Source of the DNA: Bacteroides salyersiae WAL 10018 = DSM 18765 = JCM 12988
Lineage (GTDB): Bacteria > Bacteroidota > Bacteroidia > Bacteroidales > Bacteroidaceae
NCBI RefSeq assembly: GCF_000381365.1
Contig: NZ_KB905467.1
Location: 1,418,644-1,482,643, forward strand
Length of the DNA stretch: 64,000 nucleotides
Direction: 5' to 3'
This document shows, piece after piece, positions 33,520 to 41,885 of this stretch; the stretch's first letter is position 1; every line of letters starts with the position of its first letter. The notes below the pieces were generated by a model. The model was not told where the DNA came from. It searched no databases and worked only from the letters and a program-made list of their open reading frames with translations. The position numbers and the translations under genes are program-made.

Positions 33520-34170
33520 CTACAACCGGCAGAATGAGGGTTCGATACGGTGCCAGACACCGTTTTCGTCACGTTTGTGGAAATAGTAGTTCACCGCGGT
33601 CTTGTACACCACGTTGCTCTCACGGAAGAGGTCCATGATCTCCGTGTACTCGCTGTCGAAACGGTCCTCGAGCTCGTACAGCTTACTCACGGACTTGTAG
33701 TCCAGATCGCCCTGGCGGTTGCGCTCGATCATGGTCATGCCGAGCTGGTACATCGGGTCGTCGGTACCCAGCTCGCGCCCCATGGCGTAGCGCTTCAGGT
33801 AATCCACCAGGCGTTCGGCGGCAAGGTCGGCACGCTCGTCGAAACTCTTCACCTTGTTGCTCCTCACCTCCAGCTTCATGTCACCGTCCACGATGGTGAA
33901 GCTCGCCTGCTCGTCCTTACGCAGCTGGCCGTATTCACGCATCACCGCACGGAAGGCGGCGGCCTCTTTCTCCACCCAGTCGCGGAACGCCTTCACGTCA
34001 TCCACAACCGGGAGCAGCCGGTTCTTCACTTCAAGCATGAACTGCGCACGGAGGCCCTCATAGGCATCGCGCCGGTTACGCTTGCTTTCCTTCTCTTCCT
34101 GCTGGAGCTGTTTCAAAAGCTCCTTCCTGTCCTGGGCGGACAGGCTTTTTAATTGTTCTTTCAAATCCAT
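33520..34170 (-). CDS. DUF3164 family phage protein
   Basis: The 216-residue protein matches DUF3164 proteins of Mu-like phages: a helical basic N-terminus, then FRDWVEKEAAAFRAVMREYG, FTIVDGDMKLEVRSNKVKSF and DERADLAAERLVDYLKRYAM. It is found with transposition and early genes in many such phages; function is unknown but linked with early replication. The gene is one of a chain of closely spaced - strand genes. Confidence 0.78.
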   Translation of the reverse strand: MDLKEQLKSLSAQDRKELLKQLQQEEKESKRNRRDAYEGLRAQFMLEVKNRLLPVVDDVKAFRDWVEKEAAAFRAVMREYGQLRKDEQASFTIVDGDMKLEVRSNKVKSFDERADLAAERLVDYLKRYAMGRELGTDDPMYQLGMTMIERNRQGDLDYKSVSKLYELEDRFDSEYTEIMDLFRESNVVYKTAVNYYFHKRDENGVWHRIEPSFCRL

Positions 34171-34191
34171 AGCTAAAAAATTAAATGGTTG

Positions 34192-34635
34192 CTATTGTTG
34201 TTTATTCTCACGTTTACGGCGGATGGCACGCAGCTTCACCTGCAACGTGTCCAACGCCTCACAGTCAAGTTCACGGAACTCCTTGCCGGCGATACGGCTG
34301 TCCCGGCAGAAGGCGTTCACCCAGTCCCAGTCGGCCGTATCGATACCCAGCAGCTGCATCTGGTGCAGTACCGCGGAACGCTTCTGACGGAGAATCTTCC
34401 GGAGCTGTTCCTGATAAGTGGGCGGTACCAGCTTCTGCATGGCGGACACGGCGGCACTGTATTCCTTCAGTGTCATGTCACGCAGACTCGTGGTACGTCC
34501 CTCCGTGTACTGGGAAACGATGCTTTCCTTCAGTGCGTCACGATCCGATGTCGGAAGGCGGTTCAAAAGGCTGTAAAACGCCGCATAATTCTCGGGTTTA
34601 TTTAACTGCTTGCGGCTGTTGATGTCTATCTGCAT
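34192..34635 (-). CDS. GemA-like (DUF1018) regulatory protein
   Basis: The 147-residue protein is helical, with DMTLKEYSAAVSAMQKLVPP and TADWDWVNAFCRDSRIAGKE followed by CEALDTLQVKLRAIRRKREN, which resemble the GemA/DUF1018 family (Mu gp16 region). Mu GemA affects host DNA supercoiling and gene expression. The match is by pattern and location. Stop to next start spacing is 21 bp. Confidence 0.6.
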   Translation of the reverse strand: MQIDINSRKQLNKPENYAAFYSLLNRLPTSDRDALKESIVSQYTEGRTTSLRDMTLKEYSAAVSAMQKLVPPTYQEQLRKILRQKRSAVLHQMQLLGIDTADWDWVNAFCRDSRIAGKEFRELDCEALDTLQVKLRAIRRKRENKQQ

Positions 34636-34637
34636 GG

Positions 34638-34778
34638 CTATACTGTTTTTTTGTTTATTTTAAGGTCATTGATTTCCTTAATCACTCTCTTTACTCTGAT
34701 AGTACACAAATAATCAAGAAGATGCTCTTTTTCATTTTTTGTACACTTATACTGGTCGAAAAATTCAAGTATGCCCAT
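34638..34778 (-). CDS. 46-residue early protein, too short for usual ORF cut-offs
   Basis: An ATG at 34778 opens a 46-codon frame (MGILEFFDQYKCTKNEKEHL onward) ending TAG at 34638, with the next gene's ATG 2 bp after its stop. The tight packing and the lack of another gene in this 180-bp gap support it. The protein is charged with no known motif. Confidence 0.5.
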   Translation of the reverse strand: MGILEFFDQYKCTKNEKEHLLDYLCTIRVKRVIKEINDLKINKKTV

Positions 34779-34818
34779 TCTATTCAGATTTTCATTAACT
34801 CAAACTATTCATACCACA

Positions 34819-35028
34819 TCAGCACAACTCTATGATTTCACCCACGGCAGAGCGTAGAAGAGTACGCAAAACCGAAGGGTTTCCGCTATCATAGATGACT
34901 TCCACACAACACTCATGGCGTGCGTTACGTGACACAACCAGCTCGCAAGTCATATTCTCACAGAGCCATTTTTCCACTACTTTACGGACACCAACTGCGG
35001 TGACCACAATTACCATTTTTTTACTCAT
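34819..35028 (-). CDS. small early protein of unknown function
   Basis: The 69-residue protein (MSKKMVIVVTAVGVRKVVEK) has a Val-rich start and a helical middle, WLCENMTCELVVSRNARHEC, with several cysteines but no paired knuckle. No family is recognised. It sits between the 46-residue gene and the zinc-ribbon gene in the early operon. Confidence 0.55.
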   Translation of the reverse strand: MSKKMVIVVTAVGVRKVVEKWLCENMTCELVVSRNARHECCVEVIYDSGNPSVLRTLLRSAVGEIIELC

Positions 35029-35048
35029 AATATTGACCGTGCTGTATG

Positions 35049-35561
35049 TTATTCAACTCTTATCCTCCCGGTGTACTGGTTTCCCCGAAACTTCATCCCC
35101 TTGGTGAAGCCGCCCGGATATCCCAGTTCCTTGCTTCTCGCGTTTGCCAGCAACAAATGTTCCCGGCTAAGGGAGGCTACAAAACCTTTGTCCTTTTCCA
35201 GTCCCATCTCTCGGGCCTTCCGGGTGACGCTGCGTTCGGAAACACCGAGCATTTCAGCCAGCTCCCGGTTGAGGGTATTGTGATAGTGGCGACGCATGAT
35301 GGAAAGCATATTACCGTTCCAAAAGATACGGGTGGAATATCCCTTATGCTCGACGAGCCGTCCCAGTGTCCGGTGCATGAAAGTACCGTCAGCAACCTTC
35401 CGGTGCTTGCGGTACTGTTCACGCTTGTACACCAGCACACATTCATGACACCAGGAACTCCGTCCCCCATTCTTCAACGGATAGAACTCACGCATCCACA
35501 ACTTTCGGCCGCAATGCGGACAGACACGTTTACGTTTCTGCTTGTTGTTATTTTCACTCAT
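35049..35561 (-). CDS. zinc-ribbon plus helix-turn-helix protein
   Basis: The 170-residue protein has a zinc ribbon at the N-terminus (VCPHCGRKLWMREFY, then SSWCHECVLVYK, residues 13-45) and a helix-turn-helix (LNRELAEMLGVSERSVTRKA, about 97-116) with a basic C-terminus. The ribbon resembles those in HNH-associated phage proteins, but no HNH residues are seen. A DNA-binding role in early control is likely. Confidence 0.7.
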   Translation of the reverse strand: MSENNNKQKRKRVCPHCGRKLWMREFYPLKNGGRSSWCHECVLVYKREQYRKHRKVADGTFMHRTLGRLVEHKGYSTRIFWNGNMLSIMRRHYHNTLNRELAEMLGVSERSVTRKAREMGLEKDKGFVASLSREHLLLANARSKELGYPGGFTKGMKFRGNQYTGRIRVE

Positions 35562-35581
35562 AGCTGTTTATGCTGCATTCA

Positions 35582-35887
35582 TCAGTTCATATTCAAATTT
35601 TCACCGAACGGAATAGTATTAATGTCAGCCTTTCTCGTGTAGGCCTGCATAAGTCCCACGGAAAGCAGCATATAGACATTCTTATTCGCTTTGACAACCC
35701 CGGAAATAGAGCCGACAATATGTTCAGTCTTGCCGGTAATGATTGAGCCGGCTATCTGCTCAAGCCCGTCTGGATGGTCCTCACTGGCCGCAACGCTCAT
35801 AAAGGCACTAAGATCGTTTTCCTTACAAAAGTTATCCACGTATTGGCAGAGTTCCTTTACTGCCTCTTTCTGTTTTTCTGTAATCAT
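35582..35887 (-). CDS. early protein of unknown function
   Basis: The 101-residue protein begins MITEKQKEAVKELCQYVDNF and contains SIITGKTEHIVGSISGVVKA and a C-terminal MLLSVGLMQAY helix. The second half has a Gly/Ile-rich amphipathic pattern. I do not recognise a family. It starts 20 bp after the 301-residue protein's stop and ends 21 bp before the zinc-ribbon gene, as expected for a packed early operon. Confidence 0.6.
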   Translation of the reverse strand: MITEKQKEAVKELCQYVDNFCKENDLSAFMSVAASEDHPDGLEQIAGSIITGKTEHIVGSISGVVKANKNVYMLLSVGLMQAYTRKADINTIPFGENLNMN

Positions 35888-35906
35888 TTCTGTTAAATTT
35901 TAATGG

Positions 35907-36812
35907 TTAATAATTATATGTTGAAATCGCGAAATCTCTTTTTTGATACTGGCTGTACATAGTTTCCTCCCAATCCGTCTCTTCCTCCTCCGGAAGGTCA
36001 TCCTCATCAAGTTCTACCTCCTTACGGTAAATCAGATACCGTGCCTCCAGAAAGAAGAGGACCACGCGGCGCAGGAACTCACGGGCGGAGGCGATGCCGT
36101 GCTTTTCCATGAAGGAGGCGATACGGTCCGGACCGATAGTGTTCGTGCGGATGCTCACCAGACACTGCCGGCGGAAGTCCTTCAGCGTGCTGCCCCTCAC
36201 CTCGAACACGCGGTCAGCGATACGGCCGAGACTCTCCGGAATATGGTATCCGGAACCTTCGTCATCCGTTCCCACCAGCAGTTCAGCAGCAGCCGTCAGC
36301 ATACCCTCCACGCTCATGCGCTGGGCAGCGGCCGTCTCCTTCAGGAACACGTACTGGTAATTGCTCACGTAGGTATGTATGAGGTAGCCTTCAGGACGGC
36401 GGAACACCTCTTCGGAGGCAAGCTCCATCGAAAGGTTGTTCAATGTCACACCGGCACCGCAGCAGAAGGCGCACACCAGGCGGACGACAAGACGCTGGCG
36501 GTTGCCCCAGCCGCCAGCGATGATGGCACGCTGCAGGCTGCCGGCAACGGCCGGATCCATCTCGAAGAACAGCACCGACTTCTCCTGACGGCGGAAGAAG
36601 AACGACATGTCCGGAATACGATCCATGCAGAGGAGGATGCGCCGGGTGGCCGTGGAGACCCTGCCACCATCCGTCATGCGGATGTAGGACTTCACCAGGT
36701 GGTTCATCACTACCGTCATGTCGGAAAAATGATAGTCGGCAACCTTCCCGCGGAACAGTTCATGAAGCAGAACGGGCAGCTTCACAACGTAGTTGTAATA
36801 CTCCTTTCTCAT
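35907..36812 (-). CDS. 301-residue early protein of unknown function
   Basis: The protein begins MRKEYYNYVVKLPVLLHELF and is largely helical with many Arg and Leu residues; RILLCMDRIPDMSFFFRRQE and LVVRLVCAFCCGAGVTLNNL are hydrophobic cores, and the C-terminal 30 residues are Glu/Asp rich (DEDDLPEEEETDWEE). I recognise no domain. Its size and conserved-looking composition argue for a real gene. It ends 19 bp before the next and begins 3 bp after the zinc-knuckle gene. Confidence 0.65.
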   Translation of the reverse strand: MRKEYYNYVVKLPVLLHELFRGKVADYHFSDMTVVMNHLVKSYIRMTDGGRVSTATRRILLCMDRIPDMSFFFRRQEKSVLFFEMDPAVAGSLQRAIIAGGWGNRQRLVVRLVCAFCCGAGVTLNNLSMELASEEVFRRPEGYLIHTYVSNYQYVFLKETAAAQRMSVEGMLTAAAELLVGTDDEGSGYHIPESLGRIADRVFEVRGSTLKDFRRQCLVSIRTNTIGPDRIASFMEKHGIASAREFLRRVVLFFLEARYLIYRKEVELDEDDLPEEEETDWEETMYSQYQKRDFAISTYNY

Positions 36813-36815
36813 GGC

Positions 36816-37052
36816 TCACTTGCTTGAAGGTTTCCAGTCCACTGTTATAATCGCATCCAGCTCACCGCTGCCGCCACACACCGGGCAGGATACATGCACG
36901 TCCTCGCGGCTGCCCTCTTCCGTTCCCCAGAACCAGCCGTTGCCCTTGCAGTAACCACACTTGTGGCCGGTACTGACGAAGTTCTCACGGTTAGGCCCCT
37001 TACACATATAGGCGGGAGGACAAATCTCCAGCTGTTTCTTTATCCTGCTCAT
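36816..37052 (-). CDS. zinc-knuckle protein (DnaJ-type), second copy
   Basis: From MSRIKKQLEICPPAYMCKGP the protein has CGYCKGNGWFWG and CPVCGGSGELDA, two CxxCxGxG knuckles. The ATG at 37052 overlaps the TGA of the AAA gene (ATGA), so I start there instead of at the longer frame to 37091. It resembles the gene at 33302, so the two may be paralogues or perform parallel duties. Role unknown. Confidence 0.72.
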   Translation of the reverse strand: MSRIKKQLEICPPAYMCKGPNRENFVSTGHKCGYCKGNGWFWGTEEGSREDVHVSCPVCGGSGELDAIITVDWKPSSK

Positions 37053-37726
37053 GCCTGGCCTCCTTTCTGTTTCGGTCCCGCCACATTCCAATAGTCATAG
37101 GCGCCCTTCTCCCAGATTGTGTATTCACCAGTGGCCCCCTGATAACGTCCCTTACTGAAGGCGACGTAGCCCTCTACCCATATCTTCAGGTCGGCATCAT
37201 ACATCACGCTCGTGGCCGCATCACCTTTAGGATTCTTGCCACGGGCATGGCTGATGAAAACAAACAGCTTGTCCGGAAACTCCTCCTTCAGCTGGATATA
37301 GTCACGATACGTCATCTGTGTGTATTGGAAGCTGTCAATGATCACGATGTTGAAACTCTTATGACGCCGGAGCCTGATCTTCAAGGTGGGGATGTCCTCC
37401 TTGATGAACGCCAAATGGCGGCTTACCTCGGCCATACCAAAGCGCCGCAGGTTATTCTGGACTGTCAGAGAAGTTCCTTCCTCCAGGGAGTTGAACGCCA
37501 CACGGTCATACTTGCAAAGTTCCTTGCAGAGCTGCATCACGAAAGAGGTCTTACCGTTACCGCTGTTGCCCCACACGAACCAGCAGCCCCGGACTTCCGG
37601 AGTGTCGAAGGCATCCTTCCATTTCCCTTCGAAAGGGAATACGTCATACTTCTTGTTCAGGATGTCCCTGACATTCAAGGCACGTCTCATGCCCGCTTTT
37701 TTATTATCCTTTTTCTCTTCTTCCAT
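37049..37726 (-). CDS. RecA-fold AAA ATPase (phage nucleotide-binding protein)
   Basis: The 225-residue protein has Walker A GNSGNGKT (about residues 51-58) and Walker B IVIIDSFQY, with LFVFISHARGKNPKGDAATS as a sensor-like stretch. It resembles RecA/DnaB-like ATPases encoded by phages for recombination or replication. It lies between the MuB operon and zinc genes, so it likely joins transposition-replication. Stop overlaps the downstream ATG. Confidence 0.75.
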   Translation of the reverse strand: MEEEKKDNKKAGMRRALNVRDILNKKYDVFPFEGKWKDAFDTPEVRGCWFVWGNSGNGKTSFVMQLCKELCKYDRVAFNSLEEGTSLTVQNNLRRFGMAEVSRHLAFIKEDIPTLKIRLRRHKSFNIVIIDSFQYTQMTYRDYIQLKEEFPDKLFVFISHARGKNPKGDAATSVMYDADLKIWVEGYVAFSKGRYQGATGEYTIWEKGAYDYWNVAGPKQKGGQA

Positions 37727-37728
37727 GG

Positions 37729-38085
37729 TCAGAACAGTGTTAGTTGTCGGATATTGTCAATTCGGTCAAGTACGGCCTGCCGTGCGGCACCCCGCAGTTT
37801 CTCGTGGCAGAGCATCCTGCCGAGTGCCCACAAAAGGGCATTCTCACGGGTGGCAAACTGTCCCCATTTACGTCCCGGGTTGAAACCACCGCCGGAACCG
37901 CCCACCTCCATGTGAACGCCGGCAACCCACCAGCCGTCCTGCTGTCCCACAAGGGCGTCCAGGTAGTCGCGACCATTCCGGTAAACGGTCACCGTCTCGT
38001 ATTCCCTCAAGACTGGGTAATCGCTCCAGGGAGCGGGAAGCTGCTCGCGACCGTCGATCTTTAAGTATTCAAATTTGTTTTCCAT
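37729..38085 (-). CDS. early protein of unknown function
   Basis: From MENKFEYLKIDGREQLPAPW (ATG at 38085) the protein has 118 residues with SDYPVLREYETVTVYRNGRD and a C-terminal AVLDRIDNIRQLTLF. A longer frame begins at 38127 inside the intergenic space; the MENK start looks more natural. No family is recognised. It is followed by the AAA gene after 2 bp. Confidence 0.6.
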   Translation of the reverse strand: MENKFEYLKIDGREQLPAPWSDYPVLREYETVTVYRNGRDYLDALVGQQDGWWVAGVHMEVGGSGGGFNPGRKWGQFATRENALLWALGRMLCHEKLRGAARQAVLDRIDNIRQLTLF

Positions 38086-38123
38086 ATCCTTAAAATTACG
38101 TTTGAACGGTATTTGAACGGGGG

Positions 38124-38999
38124 TCATTCCCCCGTCATGCGTTTCACCTTGTGAATGGACTTCCTCACACGCCGCAAATCAAAGTCACATGTCGAAGCCT
38201 CCTTTATCACCTTATCGATGTCTTTCCTGTCAGTCACACCGTTGGCGGAACAGATCGCAAACACGTCGTTCACGTCCGTAGGCTCCAACTCATAAAATTT
38301 CCGTCCGATACGGCTGTAGAACTCCTTGTAGCCGGGCTTCTGGTACCGCAAGCCGTTGCTGATGCGCTTGGCAATATAATCGGTACTCAAGAACACGACA
38401 CCGCATTTCTCCTCCAGCTTGTTGTACAGGCTGATGAAATAGTGGAACACCGGTTCGGTCAGCTTGTCCGCCTCGTCGAACACCAGCAGGGGCGCGTCCA
38501 TCTGGATGATGTCATCCAATATAAGCCCCCACACCTCACGGATATTATACCCTTCGGTCCGGATTCCGACCGTACGGGCGATCTCGCGGACAAAGTCACC
38601 TTTCTTCATGTCCTCAGAGCAGAGGATATAGAAAACCTCCTTATGCTCCTGGAGGTAAATACGGGCGGTGGTACTCTTGCCACAACCGGCCTCGCCGGTC
38701 ACCCAGGTAACATTGCGCCAGCGCTGCGCATCGGAGAGTACAGCCGTGATCTCCTGGTAAGCACCGGTCTCCACGATCTGCCAGCCGGTAGCGCTTACAC
38801 CACCGACCTGCGAGGCGACATTACGGAACATCTCGTCGCTGATATTCTCATAACGGCCATTCAGGATATTGCTAACAGTACCTACACTAACCCCCTTCAG
38901 GCTGCCAGCAGCCTTCGTCTGGCTCGGGTATTTCGCCACGTAAGCCCGGAGGCTTTCACTGATGGCGTCCTTTTCTTTCATTGTAATTTCCATAATCAA
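38124..38999 (-). CDS. MuB-like transposition ATPase with N-terminal helix-turn-helix
   Basis: The 291-residue protein joins an N-terminal helix-turn-helix (VSVGTVSNILNGRYENISDE, about residues 25-60) to an AAA+ domain: Walker A TGEAGCGKST near 103-112, Walker B PLLVFDEADKLTE, and arginine-sensor region RIGRKFYELEP. MuB binds target DNA, picks the insertion site and activates MuA. It follows the transposase gene by 29 bp, as in Mu. Confidence 0.9.
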   Translation of the reverse strand: MIMEITMKEKDAISESLRAYVAKYPSQTKAAGSLKGVSVGTVSNILNGRYENISDEMFRNVASQVGGVSATGWQIVETGAYQEITAVLSDAQRWRNVTWVTGEAGCGKSTTARIYLQEHKEVFYILCSEDMKKGDFVREIARTVGIRTEGYNIREVWGLILDDIIQMDAPLLVFDEADKLTEPVFHYFISLYNKLEEKCGVVFLSTDYIAKRISNGLRYQKPGYKEFYSRIGRKFYELEPTDVNDVFAICSANGVTDRKDIDKVIKEASTCDFDLRRVRKSIHKVKRMTGE

Positions 39000-39028
39000 T
39001 ATTTTTTATCTTGTTATAAATCTGTTCC

Positions 39029-41068
39029 TTATAATTTCCCGACCACCTTGCGGATGCTCACTTCCTTCTTCTCAAAGCTGTCCCATGTCACGTTGCTGAT
39101 GACTTTCATGTCTCGGCCGATGGAAGGACGGGCCGGCTGGCTGTATTTTCTTGTGCGACGGTCAATCTGGCGTTGCGCCTCCTTTCCGAGACCTTTCAGG
39201 TCAGGGGTACGCAGACCGTTCTGTTCCGGTGCGACACCATGTTCGTACTCGATGTCCTTGGCAACGACCTGGCGGTTTATACGCTCGTTGATGACGGCCT
39301 CCTGCTGGGCGCGGATGAAACGTTTCTCGGCTTCCGTCTGCTCCTGCTGGGCACGGTGGATCATCAGCGGGAACGAAGCCACACACTCAAAGCGCATCGC
39401 TCCGCCCTTATCCTTGTACAGCAGACGTACGCTGCTCATGTCATAAGGATCGTACTGGACATAGAACTTCTTGTAGGTGTTACGTCGGCGCCATTCCAGA
39501 TCAGGCTCACCGGGGGCGGAGAAAACCTCGTAAGGGTATTTCTTTCCCTGTACCGTGATCTCGATACCGTTGGCGGTGAACAGCGACGGTTTCTCGGTCG
39601 TGTACCAGAACATCTCCACCATATCCGACACACTTACCGCATCGGTAGCCTCGTTCACGCTGGTATTGTACATCTCAATCCGGGAGATGCCGGTGGCAGG
39701 GTGTTTCATTGAATTCCACTGCTCACGGGCGGCGGCATACTGTTCCTTCAGTTCCTCCAATGTGGGGAGGGAGTCGATGTTCGCGTTGATGAATTCCAAA
39801 TTCGGACGGCTTGTATCTCTCTTTGCCGTAATATTCTGCCCGGTGAAACCGAAACGTTTCTTCAATACCTGGCTCTGGAAGCGGTAGAAAATGTTCTCAA
39901 TCGTCTTAGATTCGCCATTATACGGAGCTGTCGGGCGGTGGATACGGCTGATCTTCGAGAAAAGGCCCAGCGCCGCGTTCTTCTTATGACCGCCCTGGTT
40001 GTCGCACACGATCTCGTAGGGTTTGTGCCGGCTCGTCTGGATAGCCATGCGGAAAGCATGGTACTGGGCGATATAGTCCTCGTTGTCGCTGATGTAATAA
40101 CCGAGCAGGACTTCACTATAGGCATCCACCACCTCGTACACGCTTGTAGTGCACTTGTTTCCGTTCTCGTCACGATAGTAGAGGTTCAGCTTCGTGCCGT
40201 CGCCATACCAAAGGCTGTCACGACGGCCCGGAAGGATGGTCCGGTGCTTGCGGTCATAACGCTGGTGTGCCTTCATTTCCCCATAAACGGCATCGTACCA
40301 CAGAGGTTCGACACGCGGGCTGTTGAACCATTCGCGGAGGCTGCGGGGACTCTTCAGGGGCTTCCAGCCACGTTCCGGAGCGACACGGTTGTACTCCTCG
40401 AAGATCTCCATGTCAGTATAAACCGGAACGCGGCTGCGTTTCAATGCTACAAGGTAACGCCCGCCGTCCTCCTCGATCTTCAGCGTGTTGCTGTTGCCGT
40501 ATTTACCGCTCACAAGCACACCGTAGTTGTCGGGACGGAACTTGTTTATCAGGGCTTTCAAACGCCCCACACTGCCCGGAAGACTGTGCCCGTACACCGG
40601 ACGCCATTCCTCACTCGTGACAAGCAGAAGTTCCCAAAGGTTACGGCGGAAACCGGTCAGCTTGTTATTGGATGAACTCAAGCGTTTGAACTCTTCCATC
40701 AACGCGTTCAGCACCGAAGCGTTCCAGGTGTATTCCTTCTTCACATCCTCGGGAAGAGCGACCATCTCACCGTTCTTGTCGTAACGGTAATCCTCGAAAA
40801 AGTTCTCGGCCTTCTCGTCTTTCTTCACTATGTTACGGATCATTTCCTGTCTCATTTGTTTCTCGGGTTCGCCATGACGCTCAACCCAACGTTTCTTGTA
40901 TTTCTCGGGAAGGGAGGAATAGGCATACAGAGCCGGATTATTTTCACCACCGCCACGGGAAACGACATCCAGTTTTTCTCGGGACAGCTGGCTATTCAAA
41001 GTGCCTTTGGGCATTATATCCAGCAACTCTTTGTAAGTTACACACAATATATTATCAAAGTATTCCAT
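39029..41068 (-). CDS. MuA-like DDE transposase
   Basis: The 679-residue protein has the Mu transposase plan: an N-terminal winged helix (MPKGTLNSQLSREKLDVVSR), a DDE core with Asp in LWYGDGTKLN (about residue 295), Asp in EIVCDNQGGH (about 360) and Glu in SKTIENIFYR (about 395), and a C-terminal mu-type tail with RKVVGKL. It cuts and joins the phage ends, both at integration and in replicative transposition. It is the first large gene after the operator region. End-like motifs occur at both prophage borders. Confidence 0.94.
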   Translation of the reverse strand: MEYFDNILCVTYKELLDIMPKGTLNSQLSREKLDVVSRGGGENNPALYAYSSLPEKYKKRWVERHGEPEKQMRQEMIRNIVKKDEKAENFFEDYRYDKNGEMVALPEDVKKEYTWNASVLNALMEEFKRLSSSNNKLTGFRRNLWELLLVTSEEWRPVYGHSLPGSVGRLKALINKFRPDNYGVLVSGKYGNSNTLKIEEDGGRYLVALKRSRVPVYTDMEIFEEYNRVAPERGWKPLKSPRSLREWFNSPRVEPLWYDAVYGEMKAHQRYDRKHRTILPGRRDSLWYGDGTKLNLYYRDENGNKCTTSVYEVVDAYSEVLLGYYISDNEDYIAQYHAFRMAIQTSRHKPYEIVCDNQGGHKKNAALGLFSKISRIHRPTAPYNGESKTIENIFYRFQSQVLKKRFGFTGQNITAKRDTSRPNLEFINANIDSLPTLEELKEQYAAAREQWNSMKHPATGISRIEMYNTSVNEATDAVSVSDMVEMFWYTTEKPSLFTANGIEITVQGKKYPYEVFSAPGEPDLEWRRRNTYKKFYVQYDPYDMSSVRLLYKDKGGAMRFECVASFPLMIHRAQQEQTEAEKRFIRAQQEAVINERINRQVVAKDIEYEHGVAPEQNGLRTPDLKGLGKEAQRQIDRRTRKYSQPARPSIGRDMKVISNVTWDSFEKKEVSIRKVVGKL

Positions 41069-41083
41069 CTCCCAGCTTGATTA

Positions 41084-41305
41084 TCAATCCTCTAAATCAT
41101 TCAAAGGGACATGCTTCTTCAGCAGCCGCACGGAGATCCCGAAATTCAACACTACGAGAAGTTCCAGCAGCGGATTAATAAAAAAAATAGAGAGCAGGAT
41201 CCCGAAACTCATACAGAAGTAAAGCACGCAAAAGCGCTGTTTTCGTTTCAGACGAGCAAACCAGTGCAGCTGGTCGCTGAACAATGTCATCAAATCATTT
41301 TTCAT
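41084..41305 (-). CDS. small membrane protein of unknown function
   Basis: From MKNDLMTLFSDQLHWFARLK the protein has two hydrophobic helices (FCVLYFCMSFGILLSIFFIN, LLELLVVLNFGISVRLL) and a short acidic end. The ATG at 41305 overlaps the end of the HTH gene. Superinfection exclusion is a possible duty for an early membrane protein, but nothing specific supports it. Confidence 0.55.
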   Translation of the reverse strand: MKNDLMTLFSDQLHWFARLKRKQRFCVLYFCMSFGILLSIFFINPLLELLVVLNFGISVRLLKKHVPLNDLED

Positions 41306-41495
41306 GGCTACTTGTATTTTGAGGATTACCACCTACTTTGGATCCACCGCGCTCAATGGCGAGCTTACGAATGGAACGGGCCAGTTTGCTGTTCTTACGG
41401 AAGGCAAGCGCATGACTCACCATCACGTTTGTACAGCCCATCAGTTCGGCAATTTTATTCACCTCACCGTATTCTACAACTATTCGTTCTTTCAT
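41295..41495 (-). CDS. small helix-turn-helix regulator (Ner-like position)
   Basis: The 66-residue protein has VNKIAELMGCTNVMVSHALA (residues 13-32) as a helix-turn-helix, then basic residues (RKNSKLARSIRKLAIERGG). In Mu the small DNA-binding protein Ner is the first early gene and damps early transcription; this gene has a similar place in front of the transposase. Its 3' end overlaps the membrane protein start by about 10 bp. Confidence 0.65.
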   Translation of the reverse strand: MKERIVVEYGEVNKIAELMGCTNVMVSHALAFRKNSKLARSIRKLAIERGGSKVGGNPQNTSSHEK

Positions 41496-41522
41496 ACTAT
41501 CTAATATTTAAATTATCGTAGT

Positions 41523-41604
41523 GGGCAGTCGCGGATTCGAACCGCGGACCATAACCTCTCCATTATAGGAGTTTAGTTTGTTCTACCAGCTGAACTAACT
41601 GCCC
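41523..41604 (-). tRNA. tRNA-like gene with abnormal anticodon arm
   Basis: On the - strand the ends pair perfectly (GGGCAGT with ACTGCCC), the D-arm is GTTC-AGCTGGTA-GAAC, and the T-arm is CGCGG-TTCGAAT-CCGCG with the invariant TTCGA. Between D- and T-arms, however, there are 33 nt instead of 23, folding into CTCC-TATAAT-GGAG with no standard 5-bp stem and 7-nt loop and no clear anticodon. It lacks an encoded CCA. It may be a decayed tRNA, a tRNA mimic or one with an inserted segment. It lies in the early operon between small genes. Confidence 0.6.
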
Positions 41605-41614
41605 GAGAAAATTA

Positions 41615-41806
41615 TTAAAGCTCCTTTATCGCATCCTCCGGAACACATATTACAGTCCAAACCTGACCATTTTTCATATAATCGATATTATATTCCCGCA
41701 CGAACGTACAAATGTTATAATCCCAGTCACGAACTATACCATCAATGATCTCACCATTTCTCTTGGTGATTCTCACACTTTGTCCCTTTTTAAATTTTAC
41801 TTCCAT
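41615..41806 (-). CDS. small early protein, possible SH3-like barrel
   Basis: The 63-residue protein MEVKFKKGQSVRITKRNGEI has alternating strands (VRITKR, GIVRDW, VWTVICVPEDAI) like a KOW or SH3 barrel. The first gene after the early promoter, it might modify host polymerase or be a leader peptide-type factor. No diagnostic motif is present. Confidence 0.6.
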   Translation of the reverse strand: MEVKFKKGQSVRITKRNGEIIDGIVRDWDYNICTFVREYNIDYMKNGQVWTVICVPEDAIKEL

Positions 41807-41827
41807 TTTGCTTCTTTTTAAATTCTC

Positions 41828-41858
41828 ATTGTTACCTCAAGCCTTTTTTGTAGCTTTG
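41828..41858 (+). promoter_or_regulatory. predicted repressor promoter (+ strand)
   Basis: TTG at 41829-41831 and TAGCTTTG at 41851-41858 are separated by 19 bp, in line with the Bacteroides promoter form TTTG-N19-21-TAnnTTTG. Transcription would begin near 41865 and read into the repressor gene at 41942 with a 76-nt leader that crosses the operator. Confidence 0.6.
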
Positions 41859-41885
41859 GGGCGTGTTTAAACTTTAATCACGTGG

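Noticed and set aside
41523..41604. Class II tRNA (Leu/Ser type) with long variable arm
   Set aside because: No register gives an anticodon stem; the long arm is in the anticodon position, not the variable one.
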